Of a stretch of 64,000 nucleotides of DNA, positions 35,931-45,544 are shown one piece after another. Each line of letters starts with the position of its first letter. Within the stretch, counting starts at the first letter, position 1. Origin of the DNA: Caballeronia sp. SEWSISQ10-4 2 (lineage in GTDB: Bacteria; Pseudomonadota; Gammaproteobacteria; Burkholderiales; Burkholderiaceae). The notes under the pieces were generated by a model. It had not been told where the DNA came from. It did not search any database and worked only from the letters and a program-made list of their open reading frames with translations. The stretch spans positions 142,468-206,467 of the forward strand of contig NZ_JALPRJ010000003.1 of assembly GCF_030464885.1 (NCBI RefSeq), given 5' to 3'. A program made the translations under genes and the position numbers.

Positions 35931-36247
35931 CTTCTATCTAGAAGTAAGCCACCCCGGCTTGGTTTTTGGCGGATATCAACATGGACACTGCCAACTTGTT
36001 GGCCCTCGTGCGATCGAAAACGTGACCCGCAAGGGTAATTCACTTAAGCGGCAGGACGCTCCAACATAGCCGCGCCCGTCCCGCTTTCCCGCACCTGGAA
36101 ATGCCGGGCGTGTGGCGTTCGCTTTTGCTGCGCGTACGTGTGGCGAGGCCGCTCATGAACAGATTGAGCACATGACCAACCCGTTGACAATACCCCTTCG
36201 CTCACGCTGGAACATGAGGTATATCCGACTGGCGACAAGGCGCTCGT
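35931..36247. other. Intergenic between converging genes
   Basis: About 315 bases between the TetR and LysR gene ends. No gene or clear terminator hairpin found. Confidence 0.35.
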
Positions 36248-37147
36248 TCAAACGTGGTTGGTCCAATCGCGCACGGCCTGTACGAACAACCTCAGTGCAG
36301 TCGGAGGATGTCGGGTGGCGGCGTAGTAGAGACACAGGCCGGGAAAGAAAGGACTCCACTCTGGAAGCAGGTGCACAAGACGTCCTGACGCCAGATGTTC
36401 GACAACGTAATATTCCGGTACCCAGGCAACGCCGATGCCCGCCAGCGCTGCCTCAATCATGAGGTTGATATTGCCGAGTGTCATCGGCCCATCGACGTCG
36501 ATGCTCGTGCTTTTGCCGCGATATTCAAAATCCCAACGAAAGCGCGCGCCACTCTCGAATCGGAAGCGAATGCACCGATGTTGCGTCAGATCGTGAGGCA
36601 CTTTCGGCGGCTCATGTCGTGCGAGATAGTCAGGTGATGCCACTGCTGTCAATCGCATATCGGGTCCGAATCTGACGGGAATCATATCGCGGGGTACGTC
36701 GGCGAGAACACGAATACCGGCATCGAAACCATCGGCCACGATGTCCACCAGCCGTGTGTCCACCACGAATTCGACGTGAATGTCAGGATATGAGGCAAGA
36801 AAATCCGGGAGAACATGGCGTATCAGCAATTTGGCCGCAGACTCCGGTGAGCTGATCCGAATTGACCCGGTGGGGCGATCGTGCGCAGAGGAAACGTCAA
36901 GGATCGCGTCCTCTATATTGACTATTGCAGGCCGTACCCGGCTAAGAAATTGCTCGCCTGCTTCCGTTAATGCGACCGACCGCGTCGACCGATTGAATAG
37001 CCGTACGCCCAGCCTTCGCTCGAGACCCCGCATCGCATGACTAAGCGCTGACGGGGACAAATCTAAAGTCCGCGCCGCCGCACTGAAACTTCGTTGTTCG
37101 GCGATCGCGATAAATGCGGACAACTCAGGTATGCTAACTCGCGACAT
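36248..37147 (-). CDS. LysR-family transcriptional regulator
   Basis: 299 aa. The DNA-binding domain starts PELSAFIAIAEQRSFSAAARTLDLSPSALSHAMRGLE with RSTRSVALTEAG; the effector domain ends RDWTNHV. ATG 37147. It faces a broken SDR (37384-37925) across about 235 bases. The adjacent block repeats the same arrangement with a broken LysR (37935-38300) facing an intact SDR (38531). This intact LysR may therefore now regulate the intact SDR from the neighbouring unit. Confidence 0.87.
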   Translation of the reverse strand: MSRVSIPELSAFIAIAEQRSFSAAARTLDLSPSALSHAMRGLERRLGVRLFNRSTRSVALTEAGEQFLSRVRPAIVNIEDAILDVSSAHDRPTGSIRISSPESAAKLLIRHVLPDFLASYPDIHVEFVVDTRLVDIVADGFDAGIRVLADVPRDMIPVRFGPDMRLTAVASPDYLARHEPPKVPHDLTQHRCIRFRFESGARFRWDFEYRGKSTSIDVDGPMTLGNINLMIEAALAGIGVAWVPEYYVVEHLASGRLVHLLPEWSPFFPGLCLYYAATRHPPTALRLFVQAVRDWTNHV

Positions 37148-37383
37148 ATGTGAACAATCCTAAGTAACTCATGCAGAAATAAGGGGAGTGTTGAGAATAG
37201 AACAACCACCGAAACTTTGCAGGAGCTATCGCGCCTACCGTAAGCTCGGTTGAACACCGCACGGATCGCATCCATCGTCCGGCGACTTGCAGTTCACTTA
37301 ATCGCAGATGCTGCGACGCAATTACTGCACTAGCCGTGGCGCACGCCATATCAAACACTTTTCTCCGAAGCGGAGAAAAGCAG

Positions 37384-37925
37384 ATGCAATATCTCATTAA
37401 CAAGCTAGTGGCTATCACGGCGCGTCCGGCGGTATTGTGCAGGCGACCGCACGACTATTCCTTTGGGAAGACATCGAAGTCGTCCTGGTAGCCCATCGAA
37501 CAGACCATATCGATCCGTTGGCAAACGAACTCTAAGACGCCGCACTCGCTGAAATCGGCGACGTACGTGCAAGGTAGGTTGCGGTGGTGTCTGCGACGGT
37601 CAAGGAAATGATTCGGCGGGTTCGACTTCCTTGTCAATTGCGCCGACATGGGAATTTATCGACTATTTAAAGACAGGGAGCCCTAGGACTGGCCGGCACA
37701 AACAACGCTAACATCTTCGGCGTCTTGAATCGCGCGCAGGCGGCTACTTCAGCGATGAAAGGATGCCTCGGTGCGATGATCTGTTCTGTCTTCAGCGTTG
37801 GCGAAGGCCATGGCGTCGCGACCTGGTCCATCTACTGCGCGACGAAATTCGCTCTGATCGGTTTTACGGCGCGCTGCATAAAAATCTCAGTGAAGAAGGT
37901 ATGCGGAATCATTGAAGCAACTCGA
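37384..37925 (+). pseudogene. SDR pseudogene (copy I of the LysR/SDR pair)
   Basis: Start MQYLINKLVAITA, then in shifted frames an A-R-L-F segment, EVVLVAHRTDHIDPLANEL, an in-frame stop, and later NIFGVLNRAQAATSAMKG, GAMICSVFSVGEGHGVATWSIYCATKFALIGF (catalytic YCATK still readable). It aligns along its length to the intact SDR at 38531-39256. Several frameshifts and at least one stop; not functional. Confidence 0.82.
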
Positions 37926-37934
37926 CACCCTACG

Positions 37935-38300
37935 TTATACAGAGAAATCACTTCCTTTGTTCACAGCAGCTTCGCGCCCAAATTCGGATATGCTGACGCG
38001 GATCGGTCCCGGTGGGCGGCCGCGCAAAGATGTCGCCTCTTCCGTCGCTTCTTCGAGATCCACAAGCGAGGTGTGGATACGGACGAGCAGTCGTTTTCCC
38101 GCCTTCGTTAGCGCAATCGACGGATCGCGCAATCCAAAAGCCGCGCGCAAAGCCGCGCCTCCAGCCCCTTCTCGCATGGCTCAATGTCGACGGAGACACC
38201 TCCCGCACCAGGAACGCCGCACTGAAACTTCACACGTCAGCGATCGCCACGAAAGCGTTCAAGCCGAAGAATCCTCGATCAAGCATTTGTGAATTCCCTT
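37935..38300 (-). pseudogene. LysR pseudogene (copy II of the LysR/SDR pair)
   Basis: Minus strand reads NAFVAIADV, stop, SFSAAFLVREVSPSTLSHA, then after a frameshift DPSIALTKAGKRLLVRIHTSLVDLEEA and GPIRVSISEFG. This is the N-terminal 40 percent of a LysR gene close to 36248-37147. The effector domain is deleted. It is divergent from the intact SDR at 38531. Confidence 0.82.
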
Positions 38301-38530
38301 CATAACCCCACGAAGTGTTAGCCCATTGTTGAGCTAAATGAGAGCGCTTAGACTTCCAAGCTGTATAGGACCATCTAGGCCAAAGCAGAGACGCAAGATC
38401 ACAAGGAAAGTCTGGTAGATCTGCACGACGGTGTGCATATCAAATATCGCACTCGTCATTTTCAATCACCCTCGGACTCGAGCTCGCACTGGCTGCGAGC
38501 TACAAATCGACAGCGTTCAGGAGAAACAAC

Positions 38531-39256
38531 ATGCAGATGCAGGATTTGACAGGGAAAGTCGCTGTTATTACAGGGGCATCCAGCGGTATTGGCGAAGCAG
38601 CAGCCCGACTTCTTGCCGCCGAAGGCGTACACGTCATACTGGCCGGGCGCCGCAGGGAGCGCATCGACGCACTGACAAGCGAAATCGGCGCCCTCGCAAC
38701 CGCTGCCTACGTCGATGTACGGGAAGCCGGCCAAGTGCGCGAGCTGTTCGATCTCGTACACAAAAAGCATGGCGCCCTCGACCTGCTCTTCAACAATGCC
38801 GGTCTGGGCATTCATGGGGCGTTTACCGACAGCAAGCCGAGTGAGTGGCGCGAGCAAATCGACGTCAATCTGTTTGGGATGCTAAATTGTTCCCAAGCGG
38901 CCATTCCGCTGATGAAGGGCCGCGACGGCGCAATGATCTCGTCAGTCTCGAGCGTTGGCGGACGGCATGGCGTGCCAGGCTGGTCGGTATATTGCGCAAC
39001 CAAGTTTGCCGTCGTCGGCTTTCACGACGCTTTGCGCAAGGAACTTGGCGGGGAAGGCATCCGTGTTTCGGTGATCGAGCCAGGTGCCGTGTGGACTGAA
39101 TTCGGCCACAACATCGACCAACAGGCACGCCGCAGTGAGTTGGACGCGCTTACGTCGGAAGATGTCGCTCAGGCACTTGTCTACGCTTTCGCGCAGCCCC
39201 CCCGTGTGCTGGTCCAAGAGATTCTGATTCGTCCTGTCAAGCAGGTCGCGCCATAA
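38531..39256 (+). CDS. Short-chain dehydrogenase/reductase (SDR)
   Basis: 241-aa SDR: TGASSGIG near residue 14, AGRRRERIDAL (Arg-rich, favouring NADP), NNAGLG, Ser in SSVSSVGGRHG, YCATK active site, IEPGAVWTEF. ATG 38531 with CAGGAGAAAC at good spacing. It ends V-L-I-R-P-like (EILIRPVKQVAP), typical of the YdfG/clavulanate-dehydrogenase-like branch. Its own LysR partner is broken. The same gene start appears as relics at 3037 and 37384. Confidence 0.88.
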   Translation: MQMQDLTGKVAVITGASSGIGEAAARLLAAEGVHVILAGRRRERIDALTSEIGALATAAYVDVREAGQVRELFDLVHKKHGALDLLFNNAGLGIHGAFTDSKPSEWREQIDVNLFGMLNCSQAAIPLMKGRDGAMISSVSSVGGRHGVPGWSVYCATKFAVVGFHDALRKELGGEGIRVSVIEPGAVWTEFGHNIDQQARRSELDALTSEDVAQALVYAFAQPPRVLVQEILIRPVKQVAP

Positions 39257-39874
39257 CGCGATTCTCTCGTCGCCCTATATGAGAGACCGGGTTGCCAGCA
39301 TGACCGTCCGAATCCGCAGGTAGCTCGGCATTAGACAGGCGGGTCAATGTCGAACACCAAACGTGCCTGGTCGTCGATTATCGGATGCCGCACCGGTCTC
39401 GTCGTGGTCTTGCAGCTGTATTGGCTGAGCGCGGGGAAAGGGTCGTTTCGATTGCATAGAATTAAGGCGTCTTTGAACGAGCTGGTCGTCGGCTATCAGA
39501 ACGCTCAAGCGACAACATCGGACGTCAACTCGAAGACGATATCCGTGGCGTAGTTTCACGCATCGAGTCGGAATTTGACGGTACTGACGTGCTCAGAAAA
39601 GTACGTGATTCGATTTTTTCGATCGAAATCTTAACGAAAATTGCCGATCAATTTTACCTTTTATAAGTATGAAATACTCCTAGATATAGCGCCATTCTTA
39701 TGGCCCTATGTCTAACGACAAAACCGCTGATGTGGGCCAGCACGGTTAATATGCGATCGTACGAACATCGCGCTAGACATAATGTATTGGACCTGCCGTA
39801 CCTCAAGCGACGCGGGTTAAGCTTGAGGCTCCGAAGAACCGAAGGCTCAGAGCCGCAATTGAGGAGAGCAGGTC
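39257..39874. other. Intergenic plus presumed left part of IS110 element
   Basis: No gene found. The last 100-200 bases (about 39690-39874) precede the transposase and include an inverted pair (CTCAAGCG-acgcgggttaag-CTTGAGG near 39804-39832). IS110 elements carry a non-coding RNA (bridge RNA) outside the ORF, so this stretch is a candidate, but I cannot fix the element's end. Confidence 0.35.
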
Positions 39875-40990
39875 GTGAAGCAGTTTAGCAAGTTCGTTGG
39901 GATGGATGTTCACAAGGCGACGATTGCGGTTTCTGTAGCCGATGCGGGTAGAGGCGACGTGCGTTACATCGGGGAGATTGCCAACACACCGGAGGCGATC
40001 GAAAAGCTGGTTCGGCAGTTGAGAAAAGGTGACGCGCATCTCTCGTTTTGCTACGAGGCAGGCCCATGCGGATATGGAATCCATCGGCAGCTCAGTGACC
40101 TCGGCTGGGATTGCCAGGTTGTCGCACCGTCTCTGATTCCAAGGAAAGCGGGCGAACGGGTCAAGACTGACCGCCGCGATAGTCTTATGCTGGCGCGCTT
40201 GCATCGAGCCGGAGAACTGACTGCAGTATGGGTTCCAGACGACGCGCAGGAAGGGCTGCGCGACTTGACCCGAGCGCGCGAGGACATGAAGCATCTTCAG
40301 CGCCAGGCCAAGCAACGGTTGTGTGCCTTTCTGCTTCGGTATGGCAAATGCTACAGCGGAAAGAGCAACTGGACTCAGGCGCATTATCGATGGCTTGAAG
40401 AGCAACAATTCGGGCAATCAGTTCAGCAGATCGTGTTTCAGGAATACGTTGACACCGTCAAGGCACTCAGTAAGCGTGTCGACGGACTGGACACGCAACT
40501 CGAAAGCGCGGCGAGTGAATCGGTGTTCTGGCCGGTGATCGAAGGCCTGATGGCGCTGCGCGGCGTCAACCTGTTGACCGCGACGACGGTGGTCGCCGAG
40601 ATTGGTGATCTGAAGCGCTTCGCCAGTGCTCCGCAATTGATGGCGTACTTGGGTCTGGTGCCCAGCGAGCACTCCAGCGGAGCCACCAAATCGCGCGGCG
40701 CAATCACCAAGACCGGCAATGCTCACGTGCGTAGAGTGCTGGTGGAAGCGTCCTGGACCTATCGCCATCCGGCCAGAAAAACCGCCCATCTGCAACGCCG
40801 TGCAGAGCGAACCTCCGAAGCGGTGCAGGATATTGCTTGGAAGGCACAGAAACGATTGTGTGCGCGTTATCGATTAATGGAGGGCAAAGGGAAACTAAAA
40901 GTGCAAGCATGTACCGCGGTCGCGCGTGAACTGACTGGCTTCATATGGGCAATAGGACAGGAGTTGCCACAGCCTGTGCCTAATCGCTAG
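39875..40990 (+). mobile_element. IS110-family element with intact transposase
   Basis: 371-aa DEDD transposase. The N-terminal RuvC-like domain starts FVGMDVHKATIAVSVADAG, with CYEAGPCGYG and KTDRRDSLMLARLHRAGELTAVW carrying acidic catalytic residues. A coiled-coil middle follows (REDMKHLQRQAKQRL), then the Transposase_20 domain with LMALRGVNLLTATTVVAEIGD and GAITKTGNAHVRRVLVEASW, including the catalytic Ser region (EHSSGATKSRG). GTG 39875 with GAGGAGAGC upstream. It appears full length and potentially active. Element ends are not evident, since this family makes no clear inverted repeats. Confidence 0.87.
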
Positions 40991-41428
40991 GGGCACCGTC
41001 ATGTACGTGCAGTGTGTCGGTAGCAGAATGGACAACGGTGGGAGAACCCTCGTGGACACTATGAGGCATCCAGCAATGGAATGATCCTCGACCCTAGAGC
41101 GAGGCAGCTCCCCGACGAATCGGTTGTCATGCGGTACCCAACCCGCGCATATCAGACTGATCAACCGTCGGCATGCCGTCCGTTCTGCTACCAACACATT
41201 GTACGAACCAGAACCTTTTATAAACCACTGGACAGGTCAAATACATATCAGTGTCATGAGTTAGAAATTCGCACACAAGGTCTGCGTCCTCGTAACCACG
41301 GACAGGTTGTGCCGATATTTCTTTACGAATCGTGCAAAGGGACCGCGCTCCTTGTGCACAACCTGCTTGGTGCAAAAGGGAACGTCAACCGGCTGCATCA
41401 AAAGAACGAGATTGAAGGCGACGCCGAT
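40991..41428. other. IS110 right flank and leader of small gene copy 3
   Basis: No gene called. It begins with presumed IS110 3' non-coding sequence (to about 41210). From about 41260 it resembles the leader of copy 2: a frame running LLVHNLLGAKG to NEIEGDADGED (stop near 41440) may be a relic or a third small gene that overlaps gene A. Confidence 0.3.
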
Positions 41429-41690
41429 GGAGAAGACTGAAAGGTCCTTGCGGTTTATGGTGGAAAATGGCTTTTATTCGCTTCCGCGATGGCGGTTCGG
41501 GTAACAAGAGGAAGTCGCGCACACCTCCATCAGATGCGCTATGTATGCGTCGAGGTATCGGTATAGACAGGCCCGTTTGCTACCTATGTCCTTCGCCGAG
41601 GCGACGGTACTTGGTGTGTGTCCCCACCCGATGCCGAACGCCCGGCGATGAGTATCTGTTGACGAGTGGCGTGATTAAGTAATCTGCGGG
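41429..41690 (+). pseudogene. Small gene A, decayed copy 3
   Basis: RSLRFMVENG aligns to NSLRSLVEKW of the intact A; then in other frames RYVCVEVSV, a stop, and RRGDGTWCVSPPDAERPAMS, matching HDDGTWRVFPPEPRRLAIR. At least two frameshifts and stops. It lies 46 bases before an intact gene B. Confidence 0.65.
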
Positions 41691-41735
41691 CGCGACCGAA
41701 CACCGGTCACGTCCGCAGCCGAGAAGGAGTTCGCT

Positions 41736-41945
41736 GTGGTTAACGATTGGAACCAGGTACCGCGCGAGTACGAGCGAGAGCTGGACACGTTTATATATGC
41801 TTGGTATGACGCAGCCGTCGCAAGGGACTTTATCCGATCGCCGTACGACCCCGACGCCGCGACCGTAAGACGTCTTCACGACTACTTCCATCTCAATCTG
41901 TCGCCCGCCGAGGCCGCTGAAGCATGCTTCGGGCGCAAGCACTGA
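41736..41945 (+). CDS. Small protein B, copy 3 (69 aa, unknown function)
   Basis: The most diverged B copy: N-terminus VNDWNQVPREYERELDTFIYAWYDAAVARDFI, then YDPDAATVRRLHDYF and the conserved end LSPAEAAEACFGRKH. GTG 41736 has GAAGGAG seven bases upstream, the best RBS of the three copies. The frame is open with no stops despite low N-terminal similarity, which indicates selection for the protein. Gene A just before it is dead. Confidence 0.7.
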   Translation: MVNDWNQVPREYERELDTFIYAWYDAAVARDFIRSPYDPDAATVRRLHDYFHLNLSPAEAAEACFGRKH

Positions 41946-42717
41946 AAGAGGCTACCTTTTCGTATTGTCGTCCACGCGGGACCACTGTGCGAAAGGTAGG
42001 CAGCGAGCCGAATTATTTAACGAATTTGCAATTCATGACACTAGATGCGGACGCCAGGGTCCATCGACCCGAAGTCGCGACGACTGCTCGCGTCGTCGTC
42101 TTGTTCCACAGATGTTTAGAGTTCCGATCAATGCCGAACCCTGTTCCGCAATCGAATTCGCGTCAGGCCGATTTCTGGGATATCTCGAGATAGGACACCG
42201 ACGATTAATGGAAACATACAGTTTCCGATATGGAAACTGTTCGCTAATAATCGCCATTGCTTGATAGACAGGGCTTCATGCATACGAGTCGTTTCCTGTT
42301 CCTGGTCAAACCGCACGGGATTTTTTCGATTCGGAAACGACTTGTTTTGCGTCTCGCGGTATTTACCATTTGTTGAATTTCCTAGAATGGCCTCCATCAG
42401 TTAATCGTATGGTCGACAGAAACCTCTCTCAGGCGAACAACAATTGTGCCAAAAATAGATCGCTTACCATACGGCAGTGCAGCTAGTGCTGAAGCCGGGC
42501 AATCAATCTCACACGCAGCGTTTCTTGGCATCCGACATCCGTCGGCGCTATCGCTAAGCTTGTACGTGATGTGCGAAAGATCATCTTGAAGCGCTCACAA
42601 GAACAACCATCGACTCGTGCAAGCCGAAATCTCACCCTCACGCTATTCTCTTGCCTGCAGCGACAAGCGCTTCGAGCAGCGGCTGCCTTCGTCGTCGAAA
42701 TTCAATGGATGACCATA
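41946..42717. other. Intergenic with relic LysR-type promoter
   Basis: No gene found. It holds the GGAAAC palindrome (42218-42240), and from about 42320 to 42400 a copy of the promoter segment seen at 2871-2960, ending CCTAGAATGGCCTCCAT. No intact gene follows in the expected place. Confidence 0.45.
42218..42240. promoter_or_regulatory. 23-bp palindrome with GGAAAC half-sites
   Basis: ACAGTTTCC and GGAAACTGT, perfect nine-base arms around GATAT. The half-site matches the GGAAAC boxes in front of the NTF2-like gene at 28267, so it is probably the clearest version of that regulator's operator. No functional target gene is adjacent. Confidence 0.55.
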
Positions 42718-43015
42718 ATGAGCAAAGCTCCATCGAACTCTGCAGAACCGCGTCGTCGCGACAACGGATCACTTAGAGGCCTGGAATTGCGGCCGCGTAT
42801 CTCAAGTCAGGCTAAATTCATTTTGTCGCTGGTCGAAAACAATGTGAGCGATCTTTTTGACGATGAAGTGATTGTATGCGTCGAGGCCGCACCGCTTAAT
42901 CCGTCGAACATCGGGTTACTGTTCGGACCCGCGGACATTGGTTTTGCGATCACGGGCGGAACAATCGCTCGCCCTCCACTCACCACATCCGTTCCCACAG
43001 CGGCTATGAGATTGC
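42718..43015 (+). pseudogene. MDR alcohol dehydrogenase/quinone reductase, N-terminal fragment
   Basis: LRGLELRPRISSQAKFILSLVEN, DDEVIVCVEAAPLNPSNIGLLFGPAD and GGTIARPPLTTSVPTAAMR match the first 75-80 residues of an NADPH:quinone reductase-like MDR protein, a different subfamily from those at 4048 and 5946. The frame then runs into the IS5-type element. The catalytic and Rossmann parts are absent. Confidence 0.7.
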
Positions 43016-43024
43016 GAAGAGGAC

Positions 43025-43800
43025 ATGGCTAAACCAATACTTGATGACGAATTATGGACACTGATCCAGTCGTTGCTGCCGCCGCCAAAACCTCGGCGGC
43101 CCCGGTACCCCGGGCGCAAGCCGTTGGACGATCGCGCCGTGCTGACTGGTATCCTGTTCGTGCTGCAGTCCGGTATCTCGTGGGAGACGTTGCCGCTGGA
43201 AATGGGCTGCGGCTCGGGCAAGAGCTGCTTGCGCCGACTGCGCGACTGGCAGCAAGCCGGAGTCTGGGACCGGTTGCACGAAGTACTACCGGCCGGACTG
43301 AGCGCGGCCGATCGCATCGACTGGTCACGTGTCATCGTCGACTCCACCTCCATCCGTTCTGTGCGATCATGTCAAGAACAAGATCCAATTCCACCGATCG
43401 CGCTCGACCCGGTTCAAAACATCTTCTCATCACCGAAGCGCAAGGCATCCCGTTCGCGCGTCTCCTGACGGGATCAACCGTCATGACGTCACGCAACTAC
43501 TGCCGCTGATCGAGGCCATTCCACCGATTCGTGGCAAGCGGTCGGCCTTTGCCGAAGCCGACGATCGTGCAGGCCGATCGTGACAAATACCGTCGACGGT
43601 TACACACGGCTGGTATTTCGACCCAGATCGCTCGTCGGGGTGAGCCGCACGGCAGTGGCCTAGGCAAAATCCGGTGGGTCGCTGAATGCACAACCGCCTG
43701 AACTGAGAAGTGGATCGCTCCGCTTGCTGCCTCGATGGCGCAAGCGATATGAAGTGTTTTGTCCAGTAGAAACAAGAAAGTCTGCATCACAAGCCGATCA
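43025..43800 (+). pseudogene. IS5-family (IS427-like) transposase, decayed
   Basis: N-terminal part intact for about 115 codons (DDELWTLIQSLLPPPKPRRPRYPG, GILFVLQSGISWETLP, then VIVDSTSIR with the first Asp). An internal deletion removes the usual Gly-rich segment, and the rest continues in other frames: TEAQGIP, GINRHDVTQLLPLIEAIPPIRG, IARRGEPHGSGLGKIRWVAE. It ends without a recognisable terminus by about 43800. It truncates the MDR gene upstream. Confidence 0.82.
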
Positions 43801-43968
43801 ATGAATCCACAATTACTTGCTCGCAATCCAATTAGGTCTTGTCCCCGCACAGACTGGTAAGCTGAACTAGAGAGCGGGTCCATCAGCCTCGGCGAGACAT
43901 GCGATCGGTCGATATCGCTGCTCACTCCTCTCGGAAATAAAGCCCTTGTGCAGAGCAGGAAAGCTATG

Positions 43969-43986
43969 TGATACTACTTAGTATCA
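43969..43986. promoter_or_regulatory. Palindromic operator, site 1
   Basis: TGATACTACTTAGTATCA: eight-base arms (TGATACTA/TAGTATCA) perfect around CT. It lies 22 bases before the ATG of the SDR at 44009, overlapping where a promoter would sit. Best match to the set of six sites in 43.9-63 kb. Confidence 0.8.
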
Positions 43987-44008
43987 TCAATGCAAATCGG
44001 AGACTTAA

Positions 44009-44860
44009 ATGTTCAAGGCAGACTTGCTTAAAAACAAGCGCATTATTGTGACCAGCGGAGGCACCGGCATAGGAAAGGCGATGGCACGTCAGTTTCTGGA
44101 ACTGGGCGCTGAAGTGGCGATCACCGACAACAATCCGGAGATTTTGGAGAAGGCCGCACAGGCGTTGGCGTCGATTGGCCCAGTCTCAACTTTTGTTCTC
44201 GACATCAGTTCCGCAACTGAAGTTGATCGCGTGATCGGCGAAATCTGGAGCGGCGGATCAGTCCATGCACTGGTTAACAATGCGGATGAACCGTTCGTGT
44301 CTCGGACGGAAGAGTTGAGTCCGACTGGCTTCGATGAGATCGCAAACAATGCTTTGCACGGGACGTTTTACGCTACCAACGCGGTTGGACGACGGTGGAT
44401 TGCAGAAGGCAGCAAGGGCTCGGTTCTTTCGATAGTCGCGACTTGGGCGTGGACTGGTTCGCCCTACGTCACGGCGTCGGCTATGTCGAAGGCAGCAATC
44501 GCTTCAATGACGCAGGGTTTGGCTGTTGAATGGGGGCCGAAGGGCATTCGTCTCAACGCCATCGCGCCAGGTGTATTTCTGAACGAGGATGTTTCGGGCT
44601 CTAATCAGAACGGCGGAGGGCCGCTTGAAACTGACAGTACGCCGCTGCGTCGTAAGGGCCGGTACAGCGAGCTTGCCAATCTGGCGACCTTCTTGCTTGC
44701 TGATGGCTGCGACTATGTCACCGGCGAAGTCATTGCCATCGACGGCGGCCAGTGGCTGAACGGGGCCGGCACTTTTGCACGCTATGCAAGCCTTAGCAGC
44801 GAGGATTGGAAATCAATTCGCAGTCAGTCTTGGAAGGGAGCGGACAAGAAGTCCACGTGA
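44009..44860 (+). CDS. DECR-like SDR, diverged paralog
   Basis: 283 aa, paralog of 49257-50114 along its entire length. It resembles 2,4-dienoyl-CoA reductases of the SDR type (NELSP-like TEELSPTGFDEI, AVEWGPKGIRLNAIAPG, DGGQWLNGAGTF). Changes from its sister: the nucleotide loop reads SGGTGIG and the conserved NNAAGNF reads NNADEPF; the expected catalytic Tyr is Trp (ATWAWTGS). Lys in MSKAA is kept. ATG 44009 follows GGAGAC, right behind operator site 1, so it is expressed as a regulon member. It may have a changed activity or be an early pseudogene. Confidence 0.8.
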   Translation: MFKADLLKNKRIIVTSGGTGIGKAMARQFLELGAEVAITDNNPEILEKAAQALASIGPVSTFVLDISSATEVDRVIGEIWSGGSVHALVNNADEPFVSRTEELSPTGFDEIANNALHGTFYATNAVGRRWIAEGSKGSVLSIVATWAWTGSPYVTASAMSKAAIASMTQGLAVEWGPKGIRLNAIAPGVFLNEDVSGSNQNGGGPLETDSTPLRRKGRYSELANLATFLLADGCDYVTGEVIAIDGGQWLNGAGTFARYASLSSEDWKSIRSQSWKGADKKST

Positions 44861-45299
44861 ATTCCCTTGTGAATGGCGCACCTCGACCTACCCCGACGTT
44901 GGTGAAGTTGATCGGGTTTTCACGACATTTTGAATTGAGATGACGAGCTGACTGCGGAAATGGGTGGAGGAAAAAATGCGGATGGACGTTTAAGAGGCCG
45001 AGATCGTTGCGCACCGCGACCAAACCGTCGGCTTCGAGCCTTCCTTGGTCGTCACGGATCTGTTGAATTTTGACGGATCCGACGGCCGTGAAAATCCCGA
45101 TAGGGTGCGGATGAAAGCTTCGACACGGCGGCAGGTATTTGGAAGCTGCTTTCCGAGGCGCGACCACGGCGTGCGCTCGCGTTGAAAGCGTCGTAGCAGT
45201 GCGTGCCGCGATGCACGGCCCACTTCTCCAAAGGACCCCGTCGACCGTCGCATGTTATCAGGCACCGCCCGGTATCAGGTGCCGACATCGGAACGGAAA
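44861..45299. other. Intergenic, nothing firmly recognised
   Basis: Open reverse frames of 90-125 codons overlap each other, none with a known motif. The region borders a Tn3 transposase scrap and is probably mobile-element debris. Confidence 0.3.
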
Positions 45300-45490
45300 A
45301 TTCGCAATGGCATTCATTCACGTGGTCGTCAGGAATTTGAAACCCGCCGCTTTCGCAATGTCCGCCGTATGCCAGAAGGCCTGAAGGTCTCTTACGGCGA
45401 GACTCGCAATCGCTCGTATGAAAACCAGCGCTATCGCGCGAGCGGGTTGAATCTCGTCGTCACCGCAATCACGCGGTGGCACACGGCCCA
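45300..45490 (+). pseudogene. Tn3-family transposase, C-terminal scrap
   Basis: TRNRSYENQRYRASGLNLVVTAITRWHT matches the conserved end of TnpA (R-S-Y-E-N-Q-x-x-R-A-S-G-L-N-L-V). Frames before and after do not continue. No terminal inverted repeat was found. Confidence 0.65.
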
Positions 45491-45544
45491 ATCAGATTTT
45501 CTAATCCTTTACGTGGGTAAATTTCCTTTTCTTGAGACGACTCC

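Noticed and set aside
42718..43032. Annotating the MDR fragment plus IS5 start as one intact 153-aa gene
   Set aside because: Only the N-terminal MDR domain is homologous; the tail is IS-derived sequence.
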